A DNA stretch of 64,000 nucleotides from DATARH01 sp036489765 (GCA_036489765.1 DASXFE010000072.1:1-64000), one strand, 5' to 3'. Shown: positions 49,642 to 60,212, counted from the first letter of the stretch. The notes: generated by a model not told the origin, from the letters alone. Translations and numbers: made by a program.

Positions 49642-50976
49642 ATGAGCCGAAACCGATTTGCCGCCATCATCCTCGCCGCCGGCGAGGGCACGCGAATGCA
49701 CTCGAAAAAGCCCAAGGTGCTGCACGAAGTCGCCGGCCGCGCCATGATCGCGCATGTGCTCGACGCGGTAGGCGCGCTCGACCCGGCCGAGACGATCGTC
49801 GTGCTCGCGCCCGGCATGGATGCGGTAGCGAAAGCCGTCGCGCCGGCGACGGTCGCGATCCAGGTTGAGGCGCGCGGCACCGGCCATGCGGTCCAGGCCG
49901 CCGAGACCGCGTTAACGGCCGCGGTCGACACGGTGCTGGTGCTGTTCGGCGACACGCCGCTGGTGTGCGCGGAAACCCTGGAGCGGCTGCTGGCGGCGCG
50001 GAAGGGCGGCGCCGCGGTCGTCATCGCCGGGATGCGTCCAGCCGACCCGTCGCCTTACGGCCGGCTCGTCGAAGACGGCGAGGGCATCGCCCGCATCGTC
50101 GAGGCCAAGGACGCGACGCCGGAGGAGTTCGCAATCGATCTCTGCAACGGCGGGATCATGGCGATCGACGCCAGGCGCGCGTTCGACCTCGTCGGCCGCA
50201 TCGGGTGCGATAATGCCAAGGCCGAATACTACCTGACCGACATCGTCGCGCTCGCTCGTGCCGACGGGCTGCGCTGCACCGTCGTCGAGATGCCGGCCGA
50301 GGATGTGCTCGGCGTCAACACCCGCGCCGAGCTCGCCGCGGCCGAGGCGATCATGCAGCAGCGGCTGCGCGCCCGCGCGATGGCGAACGGCGCGACCCTG
50401 ATCGCGCCCGAGACCGTGTTCCTGTCGGCCGACACCGTCCTTGGCCGCGACGTGATCGTCGAGCCGAATGTCGTGTTCGGCGCCGGCGTTTCGGTCGGCG
50501 ACGATGCGCTGATCCGCTCGTTCTCGCATCTCGACAGGGCCACCATCGGCACCGGCGCGATCGTCGGCCCCTTTGCGCGGCTGCGGCCCGGCGCCATCCT
50601 CGAAGAGGATGTGCATGTCGGCAATTTCGTCGAGGTCAAGGCGACCCGCATCCGCGCCGGCGCCAAGGCCAACCACCTCGCCTATCTCGGCGACAGCGAC
50701 ATCGGCGCCCGCACCAACATCGGCGCGGGCACGATCACCTGCAATTATGACGGTTTTAACAAACATCGGACCATGATCGGCGCCGGCACGTTTATCGGAT
50801 CGAACGCGACGCTGGTCGCGCCGATCTCGGTGGGCGACGGCGCCTTTGTCGCCGCCGGCAGCATCGTCACCCGCGACGTGCCCGCCGACGCGCTGACGAT
50901 CGGCCGCGGCTCGCAGGTCGACAAGCCAGGGAGGGCGGTGGAGTTGCGGGCGAAGTTGAAAGGAAGCGGCCGCTAG
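49642..50976 (+). CDS. glmU: Bifunctional GlcNAc-1-phosphate uridyltransferase / glucosamine-1-phosphate acetyltransferase
   Basis: The 444-residue protein has the uridyltransferase loop ILAAGEGTRMHSKKPKVLHEVAG (about residues 10-32, split as LAAGEGTRM and KKPKVLH), GTGHAVQ, FGDTPLV, and NGGIMA in the N-terminal half. The C-terminal half is a left-handed beta-helix with GPFARLRPGA, VEVKATRI, and NYDGFNKHRTMIG, carrying the acetyltransferase site. It makes UDP-GlcNAc for peptidoglycan and lipopolysaccharide. glmS follows after a 120-base gap with a palindromic repeat. Confidence 0.97.
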   Translation: MSRNRFAAIILAAGEGTRMHSKKPKVLHEVAGRAMIAHVLDAVGALDPAETIVVLAPGMDAVAKAVAPATVAIQVEARGTGHAVQAAETALTAAVDTVLVLFGDTPLVCAETLERLLAARKGGAAVVIAGMRPADPSPYGRLVEDGEGIARIVEAKDATPEEFAIDLCNGGIMAIDARRAFDLVGRIGCDNAKAEYYLTDIVALARADGLRCTVVEMPAEDVLGVNTRAELAAAEAIMQQRLRARAMANGATLIAPETVFLSADTVLGRDVIVEPNVVFGAGVSVGDDALIRSFSHLDRATIGTGAIVGPFARLRPGAILEEDVHVGNFVEVKATRIRAGAKANHLAYLGDSDIGARTNIGAGTITCNYDGFNKHRTMIGAGTFIGSNATLVAPISVGDGAFVAAGSIVTRDVPADALTIGRGSQVDKPGRAVELRAKLKGSGR

Positions 50977-51006
50977 GCGCGTAGCTTCTACCTCCTCCTC
51001 GTATTA

Positions 51007-51068
51007 CCGCGAAAGCGGGATTCAGGGCGAGCGAGGGAGCGGCTACGCCCGGGTTCCCGCTTTCGCGG
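51007..51068. repeat. 14-base perfect inverted repeat between glmU and glmS
   Basis: CCGCGAAAGCGGGA (51007-51020) pairs exactly with TCCCGCTTTCGCGG (51055-51068), and the right arm is followed by GAATGACC as in family D. It lies 30-120 bases after glmU and could attenuate or stabilise the glmU-glmS transcript. Confidence 0.75.
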
Positions 51069-51096
51069 GAATGACCAATGAGAGGGATAGCGCCCT

Positions 51097-52920
<1,824 letters not shown>

Positions 52921-53045
52921 GAGCGTGTCCCGGGTGGAGGGTGTCCATGTGGTGAAGCTGGTTGCGAAGAGTATCCGAAAAGGCCGCGCAGCCATCGCGA
53001 TAGCTCTTCTTCGCGCCGGTTCCGGCCATTTGCGGGATTTAGTGA

Positions 53046-53065
53046 GCCTCCCTCTCGCGGGAGGC
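53046..53065 (+). terminator. Hairpin between convergent glmS and the antiporter gene
   Basis: A perfect 7-base stem (GCCTCCC / GGGAGGC) with a 6-base loop; a T-richer stretch (TTCTCTGCTTTTGCGCTTTT) begins five bases after the stem on the plus strand. The T-tract is displaced, so termination is a guess from position. Confidence 0.45.
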
Positions 53066-53131
53066 CATAATTCTCTGCTTTTGCGCTTTTCGTATCATTC
53101 AAGGGCTTGTCCTCGAAGCGACCCCCGAAGG

Positions 53132-54928
53132 TCAGCGCCGGTCGCGCAGACGCTGCCGGCCGAGCACCCGGACCTGTGCCTCAGGGGCCATCGCCTTGAT
53201 GGATGCCTGAAGCGCGTCTCGCCGTTCGTGGATCGAGGCGATGACCGGACCCATCGGCACGCCGACATCCACCAGCACGGCTTCGGAAAGCTGCAGGCTG
53301 GCTTCGATTGTCTCGGGCACCGCATGCGAGGCGCCGGTGCGATAGAGATGCGCCGCATGCCGGGCGTCGCGGGCGCGGGCGACGATCAGGAGGTCCGGCC
53401 GTTCCGCCCGTGCACCAGCGACCAGTTCATCGGCCGCGCGTGAGTCGTCGAGAGTGATGACGAGGGCGCGCGCGGTGTCGAGATGCAGACGCCGCAGCAG
53501 TTCGACCTGCGTCATGTCGCCAAAATAGACCGGCTTGCCGTCGGCGCGTTGGCGCGCAACCCGGTCGGGTTCCCGGTCGATCGCGACATAAGGCACCTCG
53601 TGTTCGTCGAGCAATCCGGCGACCGTCTGTCCGACGCGGCCGAAGCCGGCGATGATCACCCGCGGCGGCACGTCGAGATTCTCCGGCATCAGCAGGCCCG
53701 GATCGAGCGGCGCCGGAGATGCGAGGCGCTGCACAAGCCGGTCGCCCAGGGCGGACAGCAGCGGAATCGTCGCCATCGACAGCGCAGTGACGAACAGCAC
53801 CACGCTCGCAGCTTCCGGTGGCAGCAGATGCTCGGTCAGGGCAACCGATATGATGACGAAGGCGAATTCGCCGCCGGGGCCGAGCAACAATCCCGTGCGC
53901 AGCGCATTCCGCCAGCCTATCCCAAAGGCGCGCGTCAGCGGCGCCACGATCAACACCTTCAGCAGCACGACGCCAACAGCGGAACCGAGCACCAAGAGCG
54001 GATCGGCGACGAGCGTGCGGAGATCGAGGCTCATCCCAACGGACACGAGGAATACCCCGACGAAGAGGCCCTTGAAGGGATCGATCGTGACCTCGACCTG
54101 CCGGCGATACTCGGTGCCGGCCAACAGAATGCCGCCGATCAGCGCGCCCAGCGCCATCGACAGGCCCGCCAGCGCCGTGGCGAGACCAGCCACGATGACG
54201 ACGAGCAGGCAGGCCGCGACAAAGAGTTCGGGACTGCGGGTGCGCGCGACGCCGCGGAACAGCGGGCGCAGGGCCAGCCGGCCGAGGATGATAACCCCGG
54301 CCACGGCGATCACAGCCTGGGCAGCGCCAATCCCAAATCCTGCCCAACCGCCAGTGCGGCTGCCGGGAGCCAGCGCCCCGAGCGCGAACAGCACCGGTAC
54401 GACCGCCAGGTCCTGGAACAACAGGACGGCGAAACTGGTCCGACCGGTGGTCGTGTTGAGCCGTTTCTCCTCCGAGAGCACCTGGATGACCACTGCCGTC
54501 GATGACATTGCCAGGGCCAGACCGACGACGGCCGCACTCGTCCAGCCGTAACCCAGCAACGCCGCGCCGCCCGCCACGGTCCCGCCACAGAGAACCACTT
54601 GGAGAAAGCCGAGGCCGAATACGAGCCGGCGCATCACGAGCAGCCGCTCAAGCGACAGTTCTAGGCCAATCATGAACAGCAGCAGCACGACCCCCAAATG
54701 CGCGATCGGCTTGATGGTCTCCGGCTCGCTAATGGTGATAGCCGATAGCCATGGAAGGCTGGGTGCCAAGGAGGCGAGCCCGAACGGGCCGACGACGACG
54801 CCGACGAGCATGAAGCCCAGAACCGAACTGATGCGCAGCCGATGAAAGAGCGGAATCACGACGGCAGCCGCGCCGAGGACGATGAGTGCCGCTTTATAAA
54901 GCGAGAGATCGAGGGAAGCTGGCTCCAT
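53132..54928 (-). CDS. Monovalent cation:proton antiporter, CPA2/Kef type, with TrkA-N domain
   Basis: The 598-residue protein has about 12-13 membrane segments (residues 10-385) typical of the CPA2 family, including LLLFMIGLELSLERL (about 82), SSTAVVIQVLSEEKRLNT (about 140) and LLLGPGGEFAFVI (about 350). A cytosolic Rossmann/TrkA-N domain begins near residue 405 (VIIAGFGRVGQTVAGLL), followed by GDMTQVELLRRL. Kef-type proteins move K+ out against H+ during electrophile stress, with nucleotide or glutathione gating. No KefF/G ancillary gene is adjacent. It is convergent with glmS. Confidence 0.92.
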   Translation of the reverse strand: MEPASLDLSLYKAALIVLGAAAVVIPLFHRLRISSVLGFMLVGVVVGPFGLASLAPSLPWLSAITISEPETIKPIAHLGVVLLLFMIGLELSLERLLVMRRLVFGLGFLQVVLCGGTVAGGAALLGYGWTSAAVVGLALAMSSTAVVIQVLSEEKRLNTTTGRTSFAVLLFQDLAVVPVLFALGALAPGSRTGGWAGFGIGAAQAVIAVAGVIILGRLALRPLFRGVARTRSPELFVAACLLVVIVAGLATALAGLSMALGALIGGILLAGTEYRRQVEVTIDPFKGLFVGVFLVSVGMSLDLRTLVADPLLVLGSAVGVVLLKVLIVAPLTRAFGIGWRNALRTGLLLGPGGEFAFVIISVALTEHLLPPEAASVVLFVTALSMATIPLLSALGDRLVQRLASPAPLDPGLLMPENLDVPPRVIIAGFGRVGQTVAGLLDEHEVPYVAIDREPDRVARQRADGKPVYFGDMTQVELLRRLHLDTARALVITLDDSRAADELVAGARAERPDLLIVARARDARHAAHLYRTGASHAVPETIEASLQLSEAVLVDVGVPMGPVIASIHERRDALQASIKAMAPEAQVRVLGRQRLRDRR

Positions 54929-55397
54929 CGTCCGACCCTAACAGGCGCGCTCCCCTCTCCGCGCCACGCATGCGTCGCTCAAGGGGCCGTCCTGTTGCTC
55001 AGGAGATTTGATCGTGCGATCCAAGACGTTGGTTGTGATGCTCAGGTGACCGGTGCCACCCCAAGCTTGGCGCCTGTCAGTGGCCGAAATGGGGCATGAG
55101 CCGAAGCGCACACGGCATCAGGGCCAAGGCTTCTTTGAGCCGTGCAGGCGACAGCCGCGCAACATCGTCGAGGCGGACTTCCTGCCGTCACCGCAAATCT
55201 GCCAAAATCCGCGTGTGGGAATAGAGTTCGATCGATTGCGAGCGCGCGCTGAAGCACTCCACCTCCTGTTAATTCGCGCGATAACAGGAGGGCAACAGGA
55301 GGCGGGCCTCCTGTTAATTTGCGGCGGCGGGTTGCCTTGTCGGTGGGCGGCTCGTACCTATGAATCAACTCCGACCGTGCCCCCCAGGGAGGATGCG
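54929..55397. other. 469-base intergenic region upstream of gabD
   Basis: No convincing gene is seen. It must hold the promoters of the divergent antiporter and gabD genes. The gabD reading frame stays open through part of it (from 55053), but the translated text is Arg-rich and unlike a dehydrogenase, so it is not counted as coding. A double-hairpin repeat occupies 55262-55315. Confidence 0.5.
55262..55315. repeat. Double hairpin built from one 9-10 base motif
   Basis: CCTCCTGTTA (55262-55271) pairs with TAACAGGAGG (55282-55291), and AACAGGAGG (55294-55302) pairs with CCTCCTGTT (55307-55315). The same motif is thus present four times in alternating orientation, with both outer copies followed by AATT. 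It lies about 80 bases before the gabD start. Confidence 0.85.
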
Positions 55398-56858
55398 ATG
55401 CTGCAGCTCAAGGACCAGAAGCTCTTCCGCCAGCAATGCTACATCGACGGCGAGTGGGTCGGCGCCGATGGCGGCAAGACGATTCCCGTGACCGACCCGG
55501 CCTCGGGCGAGACGCTGGGCTCGGTGCCGCGGATGGGGGCGGACGAGACCCGCCGCGCGATCGAGGCGGCGAACCGGGCGCTGCCCGCCTGGCGCGCCAA
55601 GACCGCCAAGGAGCGCGCCACGATCCTGCGCAACTGGTTCAACCTGATGATGGCGAACCAGGACGACCTCGCCGCGCTGATGACCGCCGAGCAGGGCAAG
55701 CCGCTCACCGAGTCGAAGGGCGAGATCGCCTATGCCGCCAATTTCATCGAATGGTTCGCCGAGGAAGGAAAGCGCATCTACGGCGACACCATCCCCGCGC
55801 ACGGCACCGACAAGCGCATCATCGTCCTGAAGGAGCCGATCGGCGTCACCGCGGCGATCACGCCGTGGAATTTTCCGTCCGCGATGATCACCCGGAAATG
55901 CGGCCCCGCGCTTGCGGCCGGGTGCACGATGGTGGTGAAGCCGGCGACGCAGACCCCCTATTCGGCGCTGGCGCTGTGCGAATTGGCCGAGCGTGCCGGG
56001 GTGCCGAAAGGCGTCTTCTCATGTATCACCGGCAGCGCCGGCGAGATCGGCGGCGAGATGACCTCGAACCCGATCGTGCGCAAGCTGACCTTCACCGGCT
56101 CGACCGAGATCGGCAAGCTATTGATGGAACAGTGCGCCGGGACGGTGAAGAAGGTGTCCCTCGAATTGGGCGGTAATGCCCCGTTCATCGTCTTCGACGA
56201 TGCCGATATCGAGATGGCGATCAAGGGCGCGATCGCGTCGAAGTACCGGAACGCCGGCCAGACTTGCGTCTGCGCCAACCGCATCCTCGTGCAGGACGGC
56301 GTCTATGACGCCTTCACCAAGCGCCTCGTCGAGGTCGCCGGCGAGATGAAGGTCGCCGCCGGGTTCGAGCCCGGCTCGGTGATCGGCCCGCTCATCGACA
56401 TGAAGGCCGTCGAAAAGGTCGAGGCGCATATCGAGGACGCCGTGAAGAAGGGCGCCAAGATCGTCGCGGGCGGTCACCGCCACGCGCTCGGCGGCACGTT
56501 CTTCGAGCCGACCGTGCTGACCAATGTCACCACCGATATGATCGTCACCCGCGAGGAGACGTTCGGCCCGGTCGCCCCGCTCTACCGCTTCAAGACCGAG
56601 GACGAGGCGGTGAGGATGGCGAACGACACCGAATTCGGCCTCGCCGCCTATTTCTACAGCCGCGACGTCGGCCGCATCTTCCGCGTCGCCGAAGCGCTCG
56701 AATACGGCATCGTCGGCATCAACGAAGGCATCATCTCAACCGAGATCGCCCCGTTCGGCGGCGTCAAGGAATCAGGCATCGGCCGCGAAGGCTCGAAATA
56801 CGGCATTGAGGACTACCTCGAAATCAAATACCTCTGCCTCGGCGGCATCGATCGCTGA
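55398..56858 (+). CDS. gabD: NAD(P)-dependent succinate-semialdehyde dehydrogenase
   Basis: The 486-residue protein starts at ATG 55398 behind GGGAGG. It has the aldehyde dehydrogenase motifs: TPWNFPSAMITRK (about residue 155), GSTEIGKLL, the general base Glu in LELGGNAPF (about 256) and the nucleophile Cys290 in NAGQTCVCANR. The second Cys two residues later is typical of GabD, where it forms a redox disulfide. The C-terminus EFGLAAYFYSRD...GGVKESGIGREGS also fits. It oxidises succinate semialdehyde to succinate in the GABA shunt. No gabT is adjacent. Confidence 0.93.
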   Translation: MLQLKDQKLFRQQCYIDGEWVGADGGKTIPVTDPASGETLGSVPRMGADETRRAIEAANRALPAWRAKTAKERATILRNWFNLMMANQDDLAALMTAEQGKPLTESKGEIAYAANFIEWFAEEGKRIYGDTIPAHGTDKRIIVLKEPIGVTAAITPWNFPSAMITRKCGPALAAGCTMVVKPATQTPYSALALCELAERAGVPKGVFSCITGSAGEIGGEMTSNPIVRKLTFTGSTEIGKLLMEQCAGTVKKVSLELGGNAPFIVFDDADIEMAIKGAIASKYRNAGQTCVCANRILVQDGVYDAFTKRLVEVAGEMKVAAGFEPGSVIGPLIDMKAVEKVEAHIEDAVKKGAKIVAGGHRHALGGTFFEPTVLTNVTTDMIVTREETFGPVAPLYRFKTEDEAVRMANDTEFGLAAYFYSRDVGRIFRVAEALEYGIVGINEGIISTEIAPFGGVKESGIGREGSKYGIEDYLEIKYLCLGGIDR

Positions 56859-56859
56859 G

Positions 56860-56903
56860 TTGACATTCTGTACGGGATATCCAAAGTATATCCTGTACAG
56901 AAT
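56860..56903 (+). promoter_or_regulatory. mazEF promoter with 16-base palindromic operator
   Basis: Left arm 56865-56880 (ATTCTGTACGGGATAT) and right arm 56888-56903 (ATATCCTGTACAGAAT) are complementary with one mismatch. A TTGACA box (56860-56865) overlaps the left arm, and AAGTAT (56884-56889) could be the -10 box at an 18-base spacing. Position just before mazE fits autorepression by the MazE/MazF complex. Confidence 0.75.
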
Positions 56904-56914
56904 GGAGGTTCCTG

Positions 56915-57157
56915 ATGCAGGTTCAGGTGGCGCGCTGGGGCAATAGTCTCGGCCTGCGCATCCCCAAGCAGATGGCTGCGGAGATCGGACTTCACGAAGG
57001 AACCCGCGTCGAGGTAAAGGCCGAGGGCGATCGTCTAATCGTCTCGCCCGCACGTCCGCGTTACGCACTTGCCGATCTCCTTGAAGGCGTGACCCCCGAA
57101 GCGATGCGCGAGGCATTCGACTGGGGACCCGAGCTCGGCCGCGAAAACGTCGAATAG
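56915..57157 (+). CDS. mazE: MazE-type antitoxin (AbrB family)
   Basis: The 80-residue protein starts at ATG 56915 behind GGAGG. The AbrB-like N-terminus reads VQVARWGNSLGLRIPKQMA, followed by LHEGTRVEVKAEGDRLIVSPA, both hallmarks of MazE. The C-terminal tail (YALADLLEGVTPEAMRE) is the part that wraps around the toxin. It binds its own promoter through the palindrome just upstream. The toxin gene starts 4 bases after its stop. Confidence 0.92.
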   Translation: MQVQVARWGNSLGLRIPKQMAAEIGLHEGTRVEVKAEGDRLIVSPARPRYALADLLEGVTPEAMREAFDWGPELGRENVE

Positions 57158-57161
57158 CGCG

Positions 57162-57506
57162 ATGTCGTATGTCCCGGCGCCCGGCGATCTGATCTGGACC
57201 GATTTCGATCCGCGTACCGGCCGGGAACAAAGCCGCCGACGCCCTGCGCTAGTCGTCTCACCGATCGAATTCAATCGCGTGAGCGAATTCGTTATCGTCT
57301 GTCCGATCACGTCGAGGGTGCGGCCCTTCGGCACCAGCGTCGTCCTGCCCGCGGAGCTGCCGGTGTCGGGCGAGGTCTTAACCGGCCATGTTCGCAGCAT
57401 CGACGCGCTCGCTCGCCCGGTTGTCCACATCGGCCAAGTCCCACCGGCGGTCCTCGAAGATGTTCGTGCCAAGCTGGTGGTACTGATCGGAGCGGAATCT
57501 CACTAA
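57162..57506 (+). CDS. mazF: MazF/PemK-type endoribonuclease toxin
   Basis: The 114-residue protein has the MazF fold signature: VPAPGDLIWTDFDPRTGREQSRRRPALVVSP (about residues 4-34, in two parts), the strand VIVCPITSR and the C-terminal GHVRSIDALAR. The Arg and Thr residues of GREQSRRRP and CPITSR are the usual catalytic-site positions. It cleaves mRNA at short motifs and arrests growth when free of MazE. The gene is intact. The stop lies 1 base from that of the convergent SMP-30 gene. Confidence 0.93.
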   Translation: MSYVPAPGDLIWTDFDPRTGREQSRRRPALVVSPIEFNRVSEFVIVCPITSRVRPFGTSVVLPAELPVSGEVLTGHVRSIDALARPVVHIGQVPPAVLEDVRAKLVVLIGAESH

Positions 57507-57507
57507 C

Positions 57508-58407
57508 TCACTTGTGCGAGAACAGCGTCAGCCCAGGCACGTCGAGATCGGCCTTCAGCACTGTGCCCGTCTCGCTCTCGGTAATGAACAGCGTCTTCCC
57601 GTCCGGCCCGCCGTAGGCCGCGTTCGTCGTCGCGTGGCCAGTGCATGACACGATCTCAGCGAGAGGCCGGCCGAATTTCGAGAAGAGCCAGACCGAGCCC
57701 ATCCCGACATGGCAGACGGCGAGGTTGCCTTCGCTGTCCATCGCCATCCCGTCGGGGCCGGTGCCGCCCGACATCTGGATGAAGAGGCCGACGCGGCCGA
57801 CCGATCCGTCCGGATGCAGCGGCACGCGCCACACCGCGTTGCCGCGCGTCACCGCGAGATAGAGGATCTGCTCGTCCGGCGTCAGCACGAGGCCATTGGG
57901 GCTCGGCACGTTGTCGAGCAACAGGTCGAGCCGTCCGTTCGGATGCAGGCGATAGAGGCGGCCCGTCGGATCGTGCAACCCGGTCTCGCCCTGGTCGGTG
58001 AGATAAAGGTTGCCGTGGCTGTCGAAAACAAGGTCGTTGAGCCCCTTGAACCGCTCGCGGCGCGGGCGGTCGAAATAGGTCTCGACCCGGCCGGTCCGCG
58101 GGTCGGCCAGCATCAGCCCCTGCTTGTGGTCGGCGAGGAAGATACGGCCGTCTTTGTGGATCTTGAGCCCGTTCGGCTCGCCGTCGTAGCTAGCGACCGC
58201 CGTGAATTCGCCCGATGGCGAAATGCGGAAGACCTGCCCGTAGGGAATGTTGGTGATGTAGAGGTTGCCCTCGCGATCGAAGCTCGGCCCCTCGATAAAG
58301 CAATCGCGTGGCACGCCGCTCTGGTGGCGCGGGTCGGCGTGGATGCGCAACGCATCGGGCACGCGGGCGAAGACTTCGGTCTTGATGACGGGTGGCGCGG
58401 CATACAC
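57508..58407 (-). CDS. SMP-30/gluconolactonase/LRE family protein
   Basis: The 299-residue protein is a six-bladed beta-propeller of the SMP-30 type: CFIEGPSFDREGNLYITNIPYG with the first metal Glu (about residue 40), EPNGLKIHKDGRIFLAD, FKGLNDLVFDSHGNLYLTDQG with Asn/Asp ligands, VPSPNGLVLTPDEQILYLA and GPDGMAMDSEGNLAVCHVG. These proteins hydrolyse sugar or aromatic lactones with a calcium or zinc ion. GTG 58407 is preceded by GGAG at 10 bases. No sugar-acid genes flank it, so the substrate is not known. Confidence 0.9.
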   Translation of the reverse strand: MYAAPPVIKTEVFARVPDALRIHADPRHQSGVPRDCFIEGPSFDREGNLYITNIPYGQVFRISPSGEFTAVASYDGEPNGLKIHKDGRIFLADHKQGLMLADPRTGRVETYFDRPRRERFKGLNDLVFDSHGNLYLTDQGETGLHDPTGRLYRLHPNGRLDLLLDNVPSPNGLVLTPDEQILYLAVTRGNAVWRVPLHPDGSVGRVGLFIQMSGGTGPDGMAMDSEGNLAVCHVGMGSVWLFSKFGRPLAEIVSCTGHATTNAAYGGPDGKTLFITESETGTVLKADLDVPGLTLFSHK

Positions 58408-58440
58408 TGGCGGGGGTCTCCGTCGAAAAGATCGCCGCTA

Positions 58441-58480
58441 CCGTAGGATGGGACGAGCCCAGGCGAAACCCATCTCATCG
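58441..58480. repeat. Intergenic repeat, family E, copy 2
   Basis: CCGTAGGATGGGACGAGCCC is followed by GGCGAAACCCATC. It shares CCGTAGGATGGG and CGAGC with the copy at 48742. This is the common form of a repeat widespread in alphaproteobacteria. Confidence 0.6.
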
Positions 58481-58583
58481 CCACGCTGGCCAAAGACGGG
58501 GATCACCGAAAGTTGAGAAGCGCTCGCAAAAGTGCGGGGGTATCACTGCGCCGGCCCCGCACAAGCGGTACAGGGAGATTTCG

Positions 58584-59192
58584 ATGCGCTTTCTGCCAGT
58601 TGCGGCCGCCGCGTTGGTGGCGCTGATCGTCATGCCAGCCTTCGCCCAGGCCCCGGCAGGAACGCCGGCGCGCATTCGCGGCACGATCGAAAAGCTCGAC
58701 GGTCACACGCTGACGGTCAAGACCAAGGACGGCTCGGACGCGACGATCGCGCTCGCGAACAATGTCGGGGTGGCTTACCTCGTCAAGAAGAGCCTCGGCG
58801 ACATCAAGGCGGGCGACTTCCTTGCCTCGACCGGGATGAAGGGTACCGACGGCAAGATCCACGCGATCGAGGTGCGCATCTTCCCGAAGGCGACACCCGA
58901 CGGCGGCCGGCAATTCGCCTGGGACCTCGGCGACAACAGCGTGATGACCAACGCCACGGTCGGCACCGTGGACCAGACTCCGAATGGCCCGCTCGTGCAC
59001 GTCAAATTCACCGGCGGCGAGTCGGAATACACGATCGGCCCGGATGTCCCGATCCTCGCCAACGCCCAAGGCGACATGAGCCTGTTGAAGCCCGGCGCCG
59101 CCGTCTTCGTGATCGCCCAGAAGCAGGCGGACGGCAAGATCACGAGCAGCCGCCTCTATGTCGAAAAGGACGGCGTCAAGCCGCCGATGTAA
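58584..59192 (+). CDS. Exported protein with DUF5666-like beta domain
   Basis: The 202-residue protein starts at ATG 58584 behind CAGGGAG. A signal peptide (VAAAALVALIVMPAFAQ) is followed by IRGTIEKLDGHTLTVKTKDGSD, a beta hairpin of the type in DUF5666 (OB-like) proteins, then KAGDFLASTGMKGTDGKIHAIEVRIFP and a second similar domain from residue 125 (TVGTVDQTPNGPLVHVKF). The role is unknown. It precedes msrQ by 115 bases with a palindromic repeat between them. Confidence 0.65.
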   Translation: MRFLPVAAAALVALIVMPAFAQAPAGTPARIRGTIEKLDGHTLTVKTKDGSDATIALANNVGVAYLVKKSLGDIKAGDFLASTGMKGTDGKIHAIEVRIFPKATPDGGRQFAWDLGDNSVMTNATVGTVDQTPNGPLVHVKFTGGESEYTIGPDVPILANAQGDMSLLKPGAAVFVIAQKQADGKITSSRLYVEKDGVKPPM

Positions 59193-59201
59193 CGCCAAAG
59201 G

Positions 59202-59292
59202 CGTCATTGCGAGGAGCGCGGCGACGCGGCAATCTTGGGCCGAGCACCCTCTGATCGAGATTGCCGCGTCGCCCTCGGCTCCTCGAGATGAC
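59202..59292. repeat. Intergenic repeat, family A, copy 2
   Basis: CGTCATTGCGAGGAGCGCGG and its inverted arm (CCTCGAGATGAC end) flank GCAATCTTGGG / GAGATTGCCGCG arms. Same family as 22615-22702. Confidence 0.75.
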
Positions 59293-59306
59293 AAGGACGT
59301 ACGCGC

Positions 59307-60212
59307 GTGAAGTATCCCTGGAACGACTACAGCCGGCACCTATCGCCGCTGAAGCTTGCGGTGCTCGTCGGGCTCTTCCTTCCCGGTCTGTGGGTCGTCT
59401 TCGGCCTCTCGACCGGGCTGTTCGGCGCACGGCCGCTCAACGAAGCGATCCACCAGATCGGGCTCTGGGTCGTGCGGTTTCTGTTCATCGCGCTGGCGAT
59501 CACGCCCATGAGATCGATCCTGCAATGGCAGCGGCTCATCCTCGTGCGGCGGATGATCGGCGTCGCAGCCTGTGTCTACGTGCTGATCCATTTCAGCCTC
59601 TACGTCGTCGACCAGGCCTTCGACCTCAAAAAGGTCGCGAGCGAGATCGTGCTGCGCATCTATCTGACGATCGGGTTCACCGCGCTCACCGGCCTCTGCG
59701 TCCTCGCCGCAACCTCGACCGACGGGATGGTGCGGCGGCTCGGCCGGCGCTGGCAGAAATTGCACTATCTGGTCTACCCGATCGCGCTCCTCGCGCTCGT
59801 CCACTACTTCATGCAATCGAAACTCGAAGTGTGGGAGCCGACGATCTTTTTCGGGATCTACGGTTGGCTGATGCTGTACCGCCTGCTCGCCGCAAAATTC
59901 GCCGTGCGCGGCCGCCTGCCGCTCCCCTGGGTCGCCGCGCTATGCCCGTTCGTGGCGGTGCTGACCGCGCTCGGCGAGACGATCTATTTCCATTTCGCCT
60001 TCCCCCGCGTGCCGTCCTGGCGGGTATTCGAGGCGAACTGGTCGCTGGTGACGGGGGTGAGGCCCGCCGCCGTGATCTTCGCGCTGACCCTGGCGGTGGT
60101 GATTGCAGCGATCGTGCGAAGCCTCCTGACACCGTCGTCCCGGCGAAGGCCGGGATCCGCGGTCCAAACGCACGAGCGACTGACGGGGGGGTCGAGGCCG
60201 TCGCCGGGATGA
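59307..60212 (+). CDS. msrQ: MsrQ-like heme-binding membrane subunit (ferric reductase-like)
   Basis: About 301 residues with six to eight hydrophobic helices; the segment ITPMRSILQWQRLILVRRMIG (about 65-85), VLIHFSLYVVDQ (about 93) and KLHYLVYPIALLALVHYFM (about 150) carries the His heme ligands seen in MsrQ (YedZ). MsrQ passes electrons to the periplasmic methionine sulfoxide reductase MsrP. Here no msrP gene is adjacent, which is unusual. GTG 59307 begins MKYPWNDYSRHLSPLK. The last 27 residues (from SSRRRPG) are encoded by intergenic repeat family C. Confidence 0.8.
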   Translation: MKYPWNDYSRHLSPLKLAVLVGLFLPGLWVVFGLSTGLFGARPLNEAIHQIGLWVVRFLFIALAITPMRSILQWQRLILVRRMIGVAACVYVLIHFSLYVVDQAFDLKKVASEIVLRIYLTIGFTALTGLCVLAATSTDGMVRRLGRRWQKLHYLVYPIALLALVHYFMQSKLEVWEPTIFFGIYGWLMLYRLLAAKFAVRGRLPLPWVAALCPFVAVLTALGETIYFHFAFPRVPSWRVFEANWSLVTGVRPAAVIFALTLAVVIAAIVRSLLTPSSRRRPGSAVQTHERLTGGSRPSPG

